Below are positions 1-5,944 of a stretch of DNA of 5,944 nt, in pieces. This DNA comes from an uncultured Olsenella sp. (GTDB lineage Bacteria; Actinomycetota; Coriobacteriia; Coriobacteriales; Atopobiaceae), in the NCBI GenBank assembly GCA_959598545.1, contig CAUGFC010000106.1, forward strand, positions 1 to 5,944, in the 5' to 3' direction. The translations under genes were made by a program, and so were the position numbers. Each line of letters begins with the position of its first letter. The stretch's first letter is position 1. The notes beneath the pieces were generated by a model. It ran no database searches, was not told the DNA's origin, and was given only the letters and a program-made list of their open reading frames with translations.

Positions 1-521
1 TAGTACTCGACCGAGTAGGAGACGTCCTTCGTCTGGGTCTCGTCCTTGACGTAGTTCAGCTTGATGACGGTGCCGGAGGCGACCTCGTCGCCCTTGGCCG
101 GCAGCTTCGCGGGCTCGGTGGAGCCGAGCGTGTAGCCCACGTACTTGTCCTCGTCGGCGTCGATCTCCTCGGCGATCGCGATGACGGCGGGGTCGTTCAC
201 CCAGACCTTGCCGGTCTTGGTGTAGGAGTCGTCCTCGACCTTGACGCCGTCCTTGTAGTACTCGACCGAGTAGGAGACGTCCTTCGTCTGGGTCTCGTCC
301 TTGACGTAGTAGAGCGTAATGATGGTGCCGTCCTCGACGGAATCGCCCACCTTCTTTTCAGGGCTCATGTGATCGTACCTATAGCCCTTATAGGTCTTCT
401 GATCCAATGCGCCCTGCTTGATCTCAATGGTCGGATCCTCTTCACCAGCCCAAACCATTTGGCTGAAGACCGTCTTGTGGCGCTCTTCGCCCTCCACCTC
501 ATGAAGAACCGTATAGGTTAT
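1..521 (-). repeat. Tandem ~85-residue MucBP-like repeats (255-bp period)
   Basis: Positions 1-55 and 256-310 are identical base for base over 55 bases, giving a 255-bp period, or 85 codons. The shared stretch encodes YVKDETQTKDVSYSVEYY. One full unit covers about residues 947-1031. An earlier, more diverged unit (about 875-946, beginning ITYTVLHEVEGEE and ending TLYYVKDETQT) precedes it, and a third begins at the window edge. Each unit ends with a (L/I)xYYVKDE or LNYVKDE strand, as in MucBP and related mucin-binding repeats. The family assignment is by general resemblance only. The near-identity of the unit joints suggests recent expansion, and further copies are likely beyond position 1. 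Confidence 0.8.
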
Positions 522-3143
522 CTTCTTCTGTTGGCTATCGTCCCTGACGAACTTGGCGTAATACGTAGTGCCGTTCTGCCAGAGCTCACCCTCGACCTTG
601 GTAGGAACATATTTCGCGTCCTCAGACAACTTCGTTCCCGAGCAGTCCTCGGTGGCGTACCAGCCATCGAACTTATAGCCAGTTTTGGCTTTTGCCGTCG
701 AGCCCTTTGCTACGCCGGTATCAGGCTTGAGCGACTCGCTCTCAGGCGAAACCGTTCCGCCGCCAACAGCCTTGTAGTACACGGTGACAGCGTCCTTCTC
801 CTGCCAAATGGCATAGAGCGTCACATCGCTATCACCCATCTCGAAGCTGTAGTCGTTGGGGCCTCCTTGGGTATACGGATAGTCCGGAGTGGTCGCGTTC
901 TTGTCAGTATCCCAGCCGAGGAACGTATATCCCGCCCGCGAAGGCCTGGCAGAGAAGTCGACCTGAACGGTAGCGCCCTCGGGATAATTCTTCGCCGTCG
1001 GAACGTTACCGGTACCGCCATTCGGGAGATAAGTAACCTGATGAGATTCGTTGGGAACGATGATGCCGTCGACGTTCCAGCCTTCCTGGCCCTCACCAAA
1101 GCGTGCCTTGATTACGTACCACTCGATGTGCATGGTCGCAGGATCATATTCGATATCCGTCCCGTTCTGACGGTTATAAATGTCGATCTGCGCCTGGATC
1201 TGCTGATCCGTGGGAACCTTATCCAGGTTCGCAGCCACCAAATCGGAGTTATTGTTTATCGCAACGGGCTGCTTCAGCGTTCCCTGAAGCTGCTTGCCGT
1301 TGTTTGCCGGAAGATAACCGCTGTTATAACCCGAAGGCTCGAAGGGCTTTTCTCCATCGACGCGAATGTAGAAATACGCGGTGAGAAGGTCTCCGTGACT
1401 AGATTCGCCGTCAAACCAGATAGCGTACAGCGTCACATTGCCCGTAAGCGCGGCGTTATGACTGGGATTATCCGGATACGTCGTATTAACGGTATAGACG
1501 TCACCGTTACCGTCCTTCTCCGTAGACCAGCCAATGAAAACTGCATCACCGTTAGTAAACCCAAACTCGCTGGGATTGGGGGTGGTGAAGGAGGTTTCGG
1601 TGTATTGACGCGTCTGGGCACTTCCGCTTCCACCGTTAGGATCGAAAGTGACAGTGAAAGCCTGTTTCCAAACTGCGTAGAGGGTCATATTGCCGGACGG
1701 GACGAACTGAGCGCCAGCCTGATACTGGGCGTTCTGGGCGTTTCCGCTCGTCGCCCAGCCCATGAACTTGTTCCCATTGCGAGTAGGAACGTCGGAGGGA
1801 ATGGTCACCTCCTGCCCCTTCTCGACCACAACGGCCTGCGGAGCGCCATTACCGCCGTTGGCGTTGAAGGAGACCGTCCAAGTGTTGTTTTCGGTCGGAC
1901 GGAGGTATGTACCTCCGCTTATGTTGTTCGTATTGCGCGCGTAGACGACCCGATACATCGCATTCGTATCTGCGCTATCCGTGAACGAGATGGTGACGCT
2001 GGCGTTCTTCCCTCCAATGAGACCCATGCTCCAGCCATAGCTCACGCTCGTTGCGGAAACGCCCTGAAGCGGCGTGTCGCTGTTTTTTTCTCGGATCTGC
2101 GCCCAAGAGTAGCCGCCGACTTTCTGGATATACCACTCGCAGTTCGACCTATAGCTAGCAGTAATGGTCTGACTATCCTCGCCGATAGTCAGGAGATACG
2201 GATTGCCCTGCGTTCCATTGCCGCCAGAATTCGCCCTCAGCGAGACGCTGTTGTCGACGCTCTGGATAGAGTTGAGCGTGGTCTCGGGCGTGGTCTTCTC
2301 GTCCTCGACGGCCGTGTCGTCGGTGACGGTGGTGTCGGTCTCGGTCGTCTCCTCCTCGGCCGGGGTCTCCGGCTCGGGGACGGCCTCGGTGGTGACCTTG
2401 ATCGTGGTGCCATCGGTCACGTTGGCGGCGGCGAGGGTGTACTCGCCGCTGTCGTTGGCGGCGACGTCGGACTCGGCGCCGTCGGAAGTCACGGCCTTGA
2501 CGGAAGCGATCTGCTGCCCGTCATCGGGAGTAACCGTGAACTTGAAGTCCTGGGCGGTCTCGACCTTGGCGGTCTTGTCAGCCGTGTCGGCGGTGACGTT
2601 CTTCTCGCCGTCCTGGTTGTAGGTCAGCGTAGCGCCGGTCACGTCGAGCTTGAGGGTTGCCGTGGTGTCCTCGGTCTCGGGAGAGGACGTCTTGTCGGCG
2701 GTGGAGCTGCTCGTCTCCTTGGAGGGCTCGGCTGTCTGGGCCGGCTCAGTCTCCTCGGCCGGCTTGGTCTCCTCGGCCTTCTCGACGGGCTCGGTCGTCT
2801 GGGTCGGCTCATCCTTCTTGGTGGGGTCGTCCTTCTTCTCCGCCGGCTCCTCGGGGGTGGCGGGCTCGGCCGGCTCCGCGGGCTCCTCCTTCTTGGGCTC
2901 AGAAGCCGGGGGGGTGTTCTTTTGCTCGTCGGTCGACTCGGACGGCTCGGTCTCCTCGGCCGGCTTGTCCAGAACGATCTCCTCGCGACCGCTCTCGCCG
3001 TCGCCGACGATGACGTCAGCGAGCGCCTGGATGTTGGAGGACTGCAGCACGAGGACGACGCTCAGGAAGACCGCGAGCACGGCCTTCCACTTCTTCATCG
3101 CCTCGCGACGCTTCAGGTTCCTGCCCTCGCGTCCCTCACTCAT
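1..3143 (-). CDS. Large secreted surface adhesin with InlB B-repeats and tandem MucBP-like repeats (3' end outside window)
   Basis: The frame is open for 1047 codons and runs off position 1. The ATG at 3141-3143 is chosen because AGAGGTGG (3149-3156) lies five bases upstream. Residues 17-42 form a signal peptide (KKWK, hydrophobic core, then ALA before D43), so the product is exported. Residues 56-165 are an acidic Pro/Glu/Thr/Lys stalk; 162-252 look like a beta-sandwich module; 254-290 are a Thr/Glu linker; 306-420 are an unrecognised module containing C335. InlB B-type repeats (Listeria-Bacteroides repeat family) lie at about 423-492, 496-576 and 703-780, each with an NGG motif, a GW motif and a final YA(V/I)W. 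A divergent fourth is at 784-865. Between the second and third is a linker module (577-702). From 875 onward come 85-residue MucBP-like repeats. This architecture is typical of cell-wall adhesins; an LPXTG-type anchor would be expected beyond the window but is not seen. The ligand is unknown. Confidence 0.93.
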   Translation of the reverse strand, partial: MSEGREGRNLKRREAMKKWKAVLAVFLSVVLVLQSSNIQALADVIVGDGESGREEIVLDKPAEETEPSESTDEQKNTPPASEPKKEEPAEPAEPATPEEPAEKKDDPTKKDEPTQTTEPVEKAEETKPAEETEPAQTAEPSKETSSSTADKTSSPETEDTTATLKLDVTGATLTYNQDGEKNVTADTADKTAKVETAQDFKFTVTPDDGQQIASVKAVTSDGAESDVAANDSGEYTLAAANVTDGTTIKVTTEAVPEPETPAEEETTETDTTVTDDTAVEDEKTTPETTLNSIQSVDNSVSLRANSGGNGTQGNPYLLTIGEDSQTITASYRSNCEWYIQKVGGYSWAQIREKNSDTPLQGVSATSVSYGWSMGLIGGKNASVTISFTDSADTNAMYRVVYARNTNNISGGTYLRPTENNTWTVSFNANGGNGAPQAVVVEKGQEVTIPSDVPTRNGNKFMGWATSGNAQNAQYQAGAQFVPSGNMTLYAVWKQAFTVTFDPNGGSGSAQTRQYTETSFTTPNPSEFGFTNGDAVFIGWSTEKDGNGDVYTVNTTYPDNPSHNAALTGNVTLYAIWFDGESSHGDLLTAYFYIRVDGEKPFEPSGYNSGYLPANNGKQLQGTLKQPVAINNNSDLVAANLDKVPTDQQIQAQIDIYNRQNGTDIEYDPATMHIEWYVIKARFGEGQEGWNVDGIIVPNESHQVTYLPNGGTGNVPTAKNYPEGATVQVDFSARPSRAGYTFLGWDTDKNATTPDYPYTQGGPNDYSFEMGDSDVTLYAIWQEKDAVTVYYKAVGGGTVSPESESLKPDTGVAKGSTAKAKTGYKFDGWYATEDCSGTKLSEDAKYVPTKVEGELWQNGTTYYAKFVRDDSQQKKITYTVLHEVEGEERHKTVFSQMVWAGEEDPTIEIKQGALDQKTYKGYRYDHMSPEKKVGDSVEDGTIITLYYVKDETQTKDVSYSVEYYKDGVKVEDDSYTKTGKVWVNDPAVIAIAEEIDADEDKYVGYTLGSTEPAKLPAKGDEVASGTVIKLNYVKDETQTKDVSYSVEY
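549..1877 (-). repeat. Three InlB B-type repeats plus one divergent copy within the adhesin
   Basis: These are protein-level repeats. The units span about 1668-1877 (starts TVSFNANGGNG, ends LYAVW), 1416-1658 (TFDPNGGSGS, ends LYAIW), 804-1037 (VTYLPNGGTGN, ends LYAIW) and 549-794 (VTVYYKAVGGG, ends YYAKF). Each has the family's order: beta strand, N/GGG turn, FxGW or equivalent (MGW, IGW, LGW, DGW), and a closing aromatic strand. The copies are diverged at the DNA level, so recent duplication is not indicated. The gap at about 1038-1415 is a different module with YFYIRVDGEKP and IEWYVIKARFG motifs; I have seen similar text beside B-repeats in other Gram-positive surface proteins, but I cannot name it. 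Confidence 0.85.
2649..2978 (-). repeat. Low-complexity Pro/Glu/Thr-rich stalk of the adhesin
   Basis: Residues 56-165 consist of short imperfect repeats such as PAEETEP, EPAEPATPEEPAE and KAEETKPAEETEPA. The DNA repeats too: TCTCCTCGGCCGGCTTG (plus-strand sense) occurs at about 2749 and again at about 2951. Such a segment typically acts as an extended spacer that lifts the folded domains off the cell wall. A run of seven G (plus strand, 2908-2914) lies inside it. Confidence 0.75.
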
Positions 3144-3165
3144 ACAAACCACCTCTTCAGTGCCG

Positions 3166-3227
3166 GGGCGCCTCCCGAAGACGCCCATTTGCTTGCTGCA
3201 TCCGCCCTAGAGACAGCTGTCCCTAGG
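3166..3227 (-). promoter_or_regulatory. Candidate structured 5' leader of the adhesin mRNA (two hairpins)
   Basis: Read as minus-strand RNA, 3227-3206 forms a nine-base-pair stem (CCUAGGGAC with GUCUCUAGG) closed by an AGCU loop. Positions 3186-3166 form a seven-base-pair stem (GGGCGUC with GGCGCCC) around UUCGGGA. The second hairpin ends about ten bases before the Shine-Dalgarno sequence. Each stem contains one G-U pair that would be an A-C mismatch in plus-strand RNA, so both fold better in the sense of the adhesin transcript. The first element is also a near-perfect 22-bp DNA palindrome, so a protein operator is an alternative. I recognise no known riboswitch family. Confidence 0.45.
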
Positions 3228-3583
3228 CTAGATACTCGAGACGTTAGCACACATTACGCGATGGACGGTGGCTCATTTTTGTGGTCCGTACTGCTAGATT
3301 TAACGTTAACATCGTACTTGTAGGTATCTATTTTTATGTTTCAGTAATTTGACAGTTTTCTATCACTTTGCTTTCACCTGCGCATTTTTCGAACAAATGC
3401 TCTCTCTAGCCCAACTTGAGAGTTTCGTTAACACTTTTTGTTGTCGCGGGCTCAGGTTCCCAAATCGCCCCATTATTCTCTCGGCTGAAATAATGGGTGA
3501 TGCCCAGCGGGCCAGATTTTGTGGGTGAGCGGCTTTCAGAAAGCACATGTTGGGGAGACGGGCCTCACGCCGCCCCGATCAGC
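3228..3583. other. AT-richer intergenic region with inverted repeats, no convincing gene
   Basis: This stretch separates the ATPase remnant from the adhesin leader and should hold the adhesin promoter. It is clearly poorer in GC than its surroundings, especially around 3290-3480. Inverted repeats include TTAACGTTAA (3300-3309), a GCATTT/AAATGC hairpin with a seven-base loop (3382-3400) and the nine-base-pair hairpin at 3469-3497. I found no minus-strand hexamer pair with good -35 and -10 matches and correct spacing. A TTGACA at 3349-3354 lies on the plus strand and has no acceptable -10 downstream. A 61-codon minus frame at 3363-3548 has no recognisable domain or RBS and is not called. Confidence 0.6.
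3469..3497. other. Nine-base-pair perfect inverted repeat (possible terminator or operator)
   Basis: CCCATTATT (3469-3477) is exactly complementary to AATAATGGG (3489-3497) across an 11-base spacer. Three more pairs (ATC at 3464-3466 with GAT at 3499-3501) can extend the stem past a small bulge. It lies about 85 bases beyond the ATPase remnant's stop codon on the minus strand, where a terminator would be plausible. However, no run of U follows in either direction, so it is not a standard intrinsic terminator. Confidence 0.4.
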
Positions 3584-4357
3584 TCACAGCTCGCCCAGCA
3601 GGCAGGCGGCGTAAAGGGGCACGCTTCGGACGCCTTCGTGGGCGCCGAAGTTCTTCTCGCTGACGCGAATCAGATACGGGCAGCCGTACTTCTCCGCAAA
3701 ACGGCGAGCGCTCGGCGATGCCACATGCTTGCCGGACTTGACCTCTATCGGGATGACGCCGTCCTTCGCCTGGATTACGAACTCGACCTCGCCGGTACTG
3801 TGCGCCCCCCAGTAGTAGGGCTTCTGACCGGCGGCAATGAGCTGCTGCATCGCGTAGTTCTCGGCTATGCCGCCGCGGAAGTGGCACGTTCTGGCATCCT
3901 TGGTCTCCAGGTCGGCGGGGCTGGCACCATACGCATCCGACAGAAGACCGGTGTCGGCCACGTACAGCTTGAAGGACGAGGGCTTCTCGAAGGACTTGAG
4001 CGGGGCAAGGCCGCCGGAGACCTGTGTGCACCTTGACGCGATGCCGGCGGCGACGAGCCAGTCTACCGCGCTCTCATAGCGCTCGGCCTTCGCACCGGGG
4101 GCGACGTACTTCCACATGAACTTGGTCGACCCGCTCTCCTTGGCGAGCTGGGCGGGCAGACTGTCCCAGCAGGCGTCCACCTTTGCCGCGTCGACGCCGC
4201 TGATGTACTTGACCATGTCCGCGGCATAGGCAGTGCGGATGTTTGACTGCACCACGCGCGCGGCGGGGAGCGAGCGGCCCTCGGCGTACGTCCTCACGGC
4301 CTCCGGCATTCCGCCCACGAGCAGGTATATGTACGCGAGGGCGTGCTTGAACTTGGC
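3584..4357 (-). pseudogene. C-terminal remnant of a DUF4143/AAA_14-type ATPase, P-loop domain missing
   Basis: The frame ends at TGA (3584-3586). It contains the family hallmarks: YIYLLVGGMPEAV (around 4297-4335), the DSLPAQLAKES segment, the KLYVADTGLLSDAYG segment, and a C-terminal PD-(D/E)XK-like region with GGIAENYAMQQL, EVEF and IEVKSGK. Full family members are usually about 400-450 residues, with an N-terminal P-loop ATPase before the GGMPE motif. Here only about 258 codons remain and no Walker A or B motif exists upstream. The frame stays open to about 4445, but that part is Pro/Arg-rich, unlike the family, and overlaps the promoter of the opposite gene. A GTG at 4318 could start a 244-residue product, but it falls inside the conserved GGMPE strand and has no RBS. 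A 5' deletion is the likely explanation; a stand-alone DUF4143 protein is possible but less likely. Confidence 0.8.
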
Positions 4358-4375
4358 GCTCGTGAATTCACGAGC
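4358..4375. promoter_or_regulatory. Perfect 18-bp palindrome upstream of the lipoprotein operon
   Basis: GCTCGTGAATTCACGAGC reads the same on both strands with no mismatch and no spacer. It lies about 63 bases upstream of the TATAAT box of the plus-strand operon and directly abuts the last codon I can assign to the ATPase remnant. It could be an operator for a dimeric regulator, or it could mark the breakpoint of the deletion that removed the ATPase N-terminus. No second copy was seen in the window. Confidence 0.45.
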
Positions 4376-4437
4376 TTGGGTTTCTGTCGGCGGGGCGGCG
4401 CTCGGGCGGGCGTGGGGCGGACGGCGGGCCCCTCCCC

Positions 4438-4443
4438 TATAAT
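4438..4443 (+). promoter_or_regulatory. Perfect -10 box (TATAAT) for the lipoprotein/pilus operon
   Basis: TATAAT stands out in a stretch of very GC-rich DNA, 30 bases before the GTG start. No -35-like hexamer is found at 16-18 bases upstream (the bases there are GGGCGG or similar), and there is no TGn extension. The promoter may need an activator or be weak. Transcription would start at about 4450, leaving a leader of about 23 bases. Confidence 0.55.
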
Positions 4444-4472
4444 GGCGTCATTGGCCGAAACAGGAGGCTGCC

Positions 4473-5405
4473 GTGCGTTTCCCCCGGAAAAGAGGTGTCG
4501 CCGCCGTCGCGCTGACCTGCGCGCTCTCGCTCGCGGCATGCTCCGGTGGGTCGTCGGGCAACGTGGGCGGCTTCGACCCCGGCACCACGAGCGGACCGGC
4601 GTGGGCGATGCCCGCCGCCGCGCTGCTCTCGCCCTTCTCGGCGGACGCCGTCTCCGCGGCCGCGCCGGTGGTGGACCTCTCCCATGCCTCTGAGGGCTAC
4701 GTGGCAGCGTCGGCAACCTCCGACGCCCGCCTCAAGCTGCAGGTGGTCTGCGGGGAGATGAGCTACAACTACGACCTGCCCTCGGACGGCTCGCCGATCG
4801 TGGTGCCCCTCAACATGGGCGACGGCGCCTATCGCGTGCGCGTGATGCAGAACACGAGCGGCAACAACTACGTGGAGGTCTACGCCGTGGATGCGGACGT
4901 GACGCTGGAGAGCGAGTTCGCGCCGTACCTGCGGCCCAACCTGTTCTGCGACTACGACGACTCGAGCGCGGCCGTGGCCAAGGCGCGCGAGCTCGCCGCG
5001 GACGCGGAGAACGAGGGCGACGTGATGCGCGACGTCTGCATCTGGGTCGCCAGCAACATCACCTACGACTACGACAAGGCCGCCGAGCTCTCGGGCACGA
5101 GCGGCTACGTGCCCAGCCCGGACGAGACGCTCGCCTTGGGCACGGGCATCTGCTTTGACTACGCGTCCCTCTCCGCGGCGATGCTGCGGAGCCTGGGGAT
5201 CCCGTGCAAGATCATCACCGGCTACGTCTCCCCGGACGGGGTCTACCACGCATGGAACCTCGTCTACGCCGACGGAAGCTGGACGAGCGTGGAGTTCTCC
5301 GTGCGGGCGGGCGAGTGGTCCCGCGTGGACCTCACGTTTGCCGCCGCGGGCGCCGGGGAGCTGGTCGGAGACGGCACCTCCTACACCGACAGGTACGTCT
5401 ACTAG
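4473..5405 (+). CDS. Transglutaminase-like domain lipoprotein
   Basis: The 310-residue product starts at GTG 4473, preceded by AGGAGG (4462-4467) five bases upstream. A lipoprotein signal (RKR, hydrophobic stretch, lipobox LAAC) puts the lipidated cysteine at residue 23, so the protein should be anchored on the outer face of the membrane. Residues about 24-60 are a Gly/Ser/Ala-rich tether, and 65-150 are beta-strand-rich and unassigned. The C-terminal half is a transglutaminase/protease-like fold (PF01841 type), with the triad likely C227 in GTGICFDYASL, H259 in YHAWNLV and D267 in YADGSW. All three residues are intact, so a cysteine-peptidase or acyl-transfer activity on a surface protein or peptidoglycan is plausible; the substrate is not known. 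Only ten bases separate it from the next gene, so the two are likely co-transcribed. Confidence 0.9.
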   Translation: MRFPRKRGVAAVALTCALSLAACSGGSSGNVGGFDPGTTSGPAWAMPAAALLSPFSADAVSAAAPVVDLSHASEGYVAASATSDARLKLQVVCGEMSYNYDLPSDGSPIVVPLNMGDGAYRVRVMQNTSGNNYVEVYAVDADVTLESEFAPYLRPNLFCDYDDSSAAVAKARELAADAENEGDVMRDVCIWVASNITYDYDKAAELSGTSGYVPSPDETLALGTGICFDYASLSAAMLRSLGIPCKIITGYVSPDGVYHAWNLVYADGSWTSVEFSVRAGEWSRVDLTFAAAGAGELVGDGTSYTDRYVY

Positions 5406-5415
5406 AGGAGCGGGT

Positions 5416-5944
5416 ATGAGCGAGACGCTCAAGGGCGGGCGAGACGGACGCGTCACGGGCACCCTGCCGTCGAGCGAGGTCGCGGCGTTCTGCCAGGGGC
5501 TGGCGACGATGCTCGCGGCGGGGATCCAGCTCGACGAGGGGCTGGGGCTGCTCGGGGAGAGCGCGCAGGGCACGCCGCTCGCGGCGGTCTGCCGGGAGCT
5601 GTACGGCAGGGTGTCGGCCGGCGAGCCGCTCTCCGCCGCGATGGCGGCGGACGGGCGGTTCCCGGGGCGCGCGCTCGCGGCGCTTGCCGCCGGCGAGCGG
5701 GCGGGTCGCACCGAGCGGACGCTCCGCAGCCTCGCCGGCTACTACGCCGAGGAGGCGCGGGTCATGTCCAAGCTGCGCACGGCGATCGGGTACCCGGCGG
5801 CGCTCCTGTGCGTGATGAGCGTGGTGCTCGCCTTCACGGTCGCCGTGATCCTGCCGGTCTTCATCGGCGTCTACGAGGACATGGCGGGGACGCTCACCGC
5901 GGGCTCGGGGCTCGCGGTGTCCGCCTCGCTCGTCGTGGGCTGGG
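5416..5944 (+). CDS. GspF/PilC-family inner-membrane protein of a type IV pilus or type II secretion-like system (partial)
   Basis: The ATG at 5416 follows GAGGAG (5405-5410), which overlaps the previous stop codon. The visible 176 residues cover the first T2SSF domain. Family features are FCQGLATMLAAGIQLDEGL (25-43), the VSAGEPLSAAM segment (66-76), FPGRALAALAAGERAG (82-97), and KLRTAIGYPAALL followed by a hydrophobic membrane segment at about 127-150 ending in the usual VxLPVF-like motif (ILPVF). In these systems the protein sits in the membrane as the platform that works with a cytoplasmic GspE/PilB ATPase to assemble pilin-like fibres. The N-terminus before the domain is only about 20 residues. 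The gene runs off the right edge and its ATPase and pilin partners are not in view, so pilus versus secretion cannot be decided. Confidence 0.9.
   Translation, partial: MSETLKGGRDGRVTGTLPSSEVAAFCQGLATMLAAGIQLDEGLGLLGESAQGTPLAAVCRELYGRVSAGEPLSAAMAADGRFPGRALAALAAGERAGRTERTLRSLAGYYAEEARVMSKLRTAIGYPAALLCVMSVVLAFTVAVILPVFIGVYEDMAGTLTAGSGLAVSASLVVGW

Noticed and set aside
1..310. CRISPR array
   Set aside because: The 255-bp period is in frame with a protein repeat, is far too long for a CRISPR repeat-spacer unit, and the sequence between the identical stretches is coding.
2657..3210. Plus-strand Ser/Val-rich and Arg/Pro-rich open frames
   Set aside because: These are antisense readings of the low-complexity Pro/Glu/Thr stalk and have no independent support.
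369..3323. Very long open frame (984 codons) on the plus strand
   Set aside because: It lies opposite the adhesin gene, has no RBS, and its translation is a Leu/Gly/Arg-rich string without any domain. The minus frame has a signal peptide and recognisable domains. Codon bias in the true gene explains the absence of stops.
3349..3377. TTGACA on the plus strand as a -35 box
   Set aside because: The bases 17 positions downstream are TTTCAC, a poor -10, and no plus-strand gene follows.
3363..3548. 61-codon minus-strand frame in the intergenic region
   Set aside because: It has no Shine-Dalgarno sequence, no recognisable domain, and it runs through the hairpin at 3469-3497. The evidence is too weak for a gene call.
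4437..5711. Long minus-strand open frame (424 codons) over the lipoprotein and GspF genes
   Set aside because: It is an Arg/Ala/His-rich shadow of two well-supported plus-strand genes and shows no domain.

Overview
The window looks like a chromosomal segment from a high-GC Gram-positive bacterium. A host-associated member of the Coriobacteriia (Olsenella/Collinsella/Atopobium-like) is my best guess. The reasons are the GC-rich codon use on both strands, strong AGGAGG-type ribosome binding sites, a giant secreted adhesin with InlB B-repeats, a DUF4143-type ATPase remnant, and a Gram-positive lipoprotein next to a type IV pilus/type II secretion F protein. This placement is inference; no marker gene is present.

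Layout. Positions 1-3143 (minus strand) hold the first 1047 codons of a very large surface protein whose 3' end lies beyond position 1. It has a signal peptide, an acidic Pro/Glu/Thr stalk, a beta-sandwich-like module, a second Thr/Glu linker, an unrecognised module, four InlB B-type repeats (the fourth divergent), and tandem 85-residue MucBP-like repeats running off the edge. Its middle part (about 360-2220) is visibly less GC-rich than its two ends, which suggests a mosaic gene. Positions 3144-3583 are non-coding and AT-richer, with several inverted repeats. The 80 bases nearest the adhesin start can fold as two hairpins when read as minus-strand RNA, which suggests a structured 5' leader. 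Positions 3584-4357 (minus) are the C-terminal part of a DUF4143-type ATPase that has lost its P-loop domain, so I call it a pseudogene. A perfect 18-bp palindrome (4358-4375) sits where its recognisable coding sequence ends.

Positions 4376-5944 (plus) begin an operon: a TATAAT box, a strong RBS, a transglutaminase-like lipoprotein (4473-5405), and ten bases later a GspF/PilC-family inner-membrane protein (5416 to beyond the window). The pairing suggests the lipoprotein serves a type IV pilus-like or secretion apparatus at the cell surface.

Taken together this is a cell-surface region, with an adhesin on one strand and the start of a pilus/secretion-type operon on the other, separated by a decayed ATPase gene. 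I did not find a CRISPR array, tRNA, rRNA, transposase or complete defence system.
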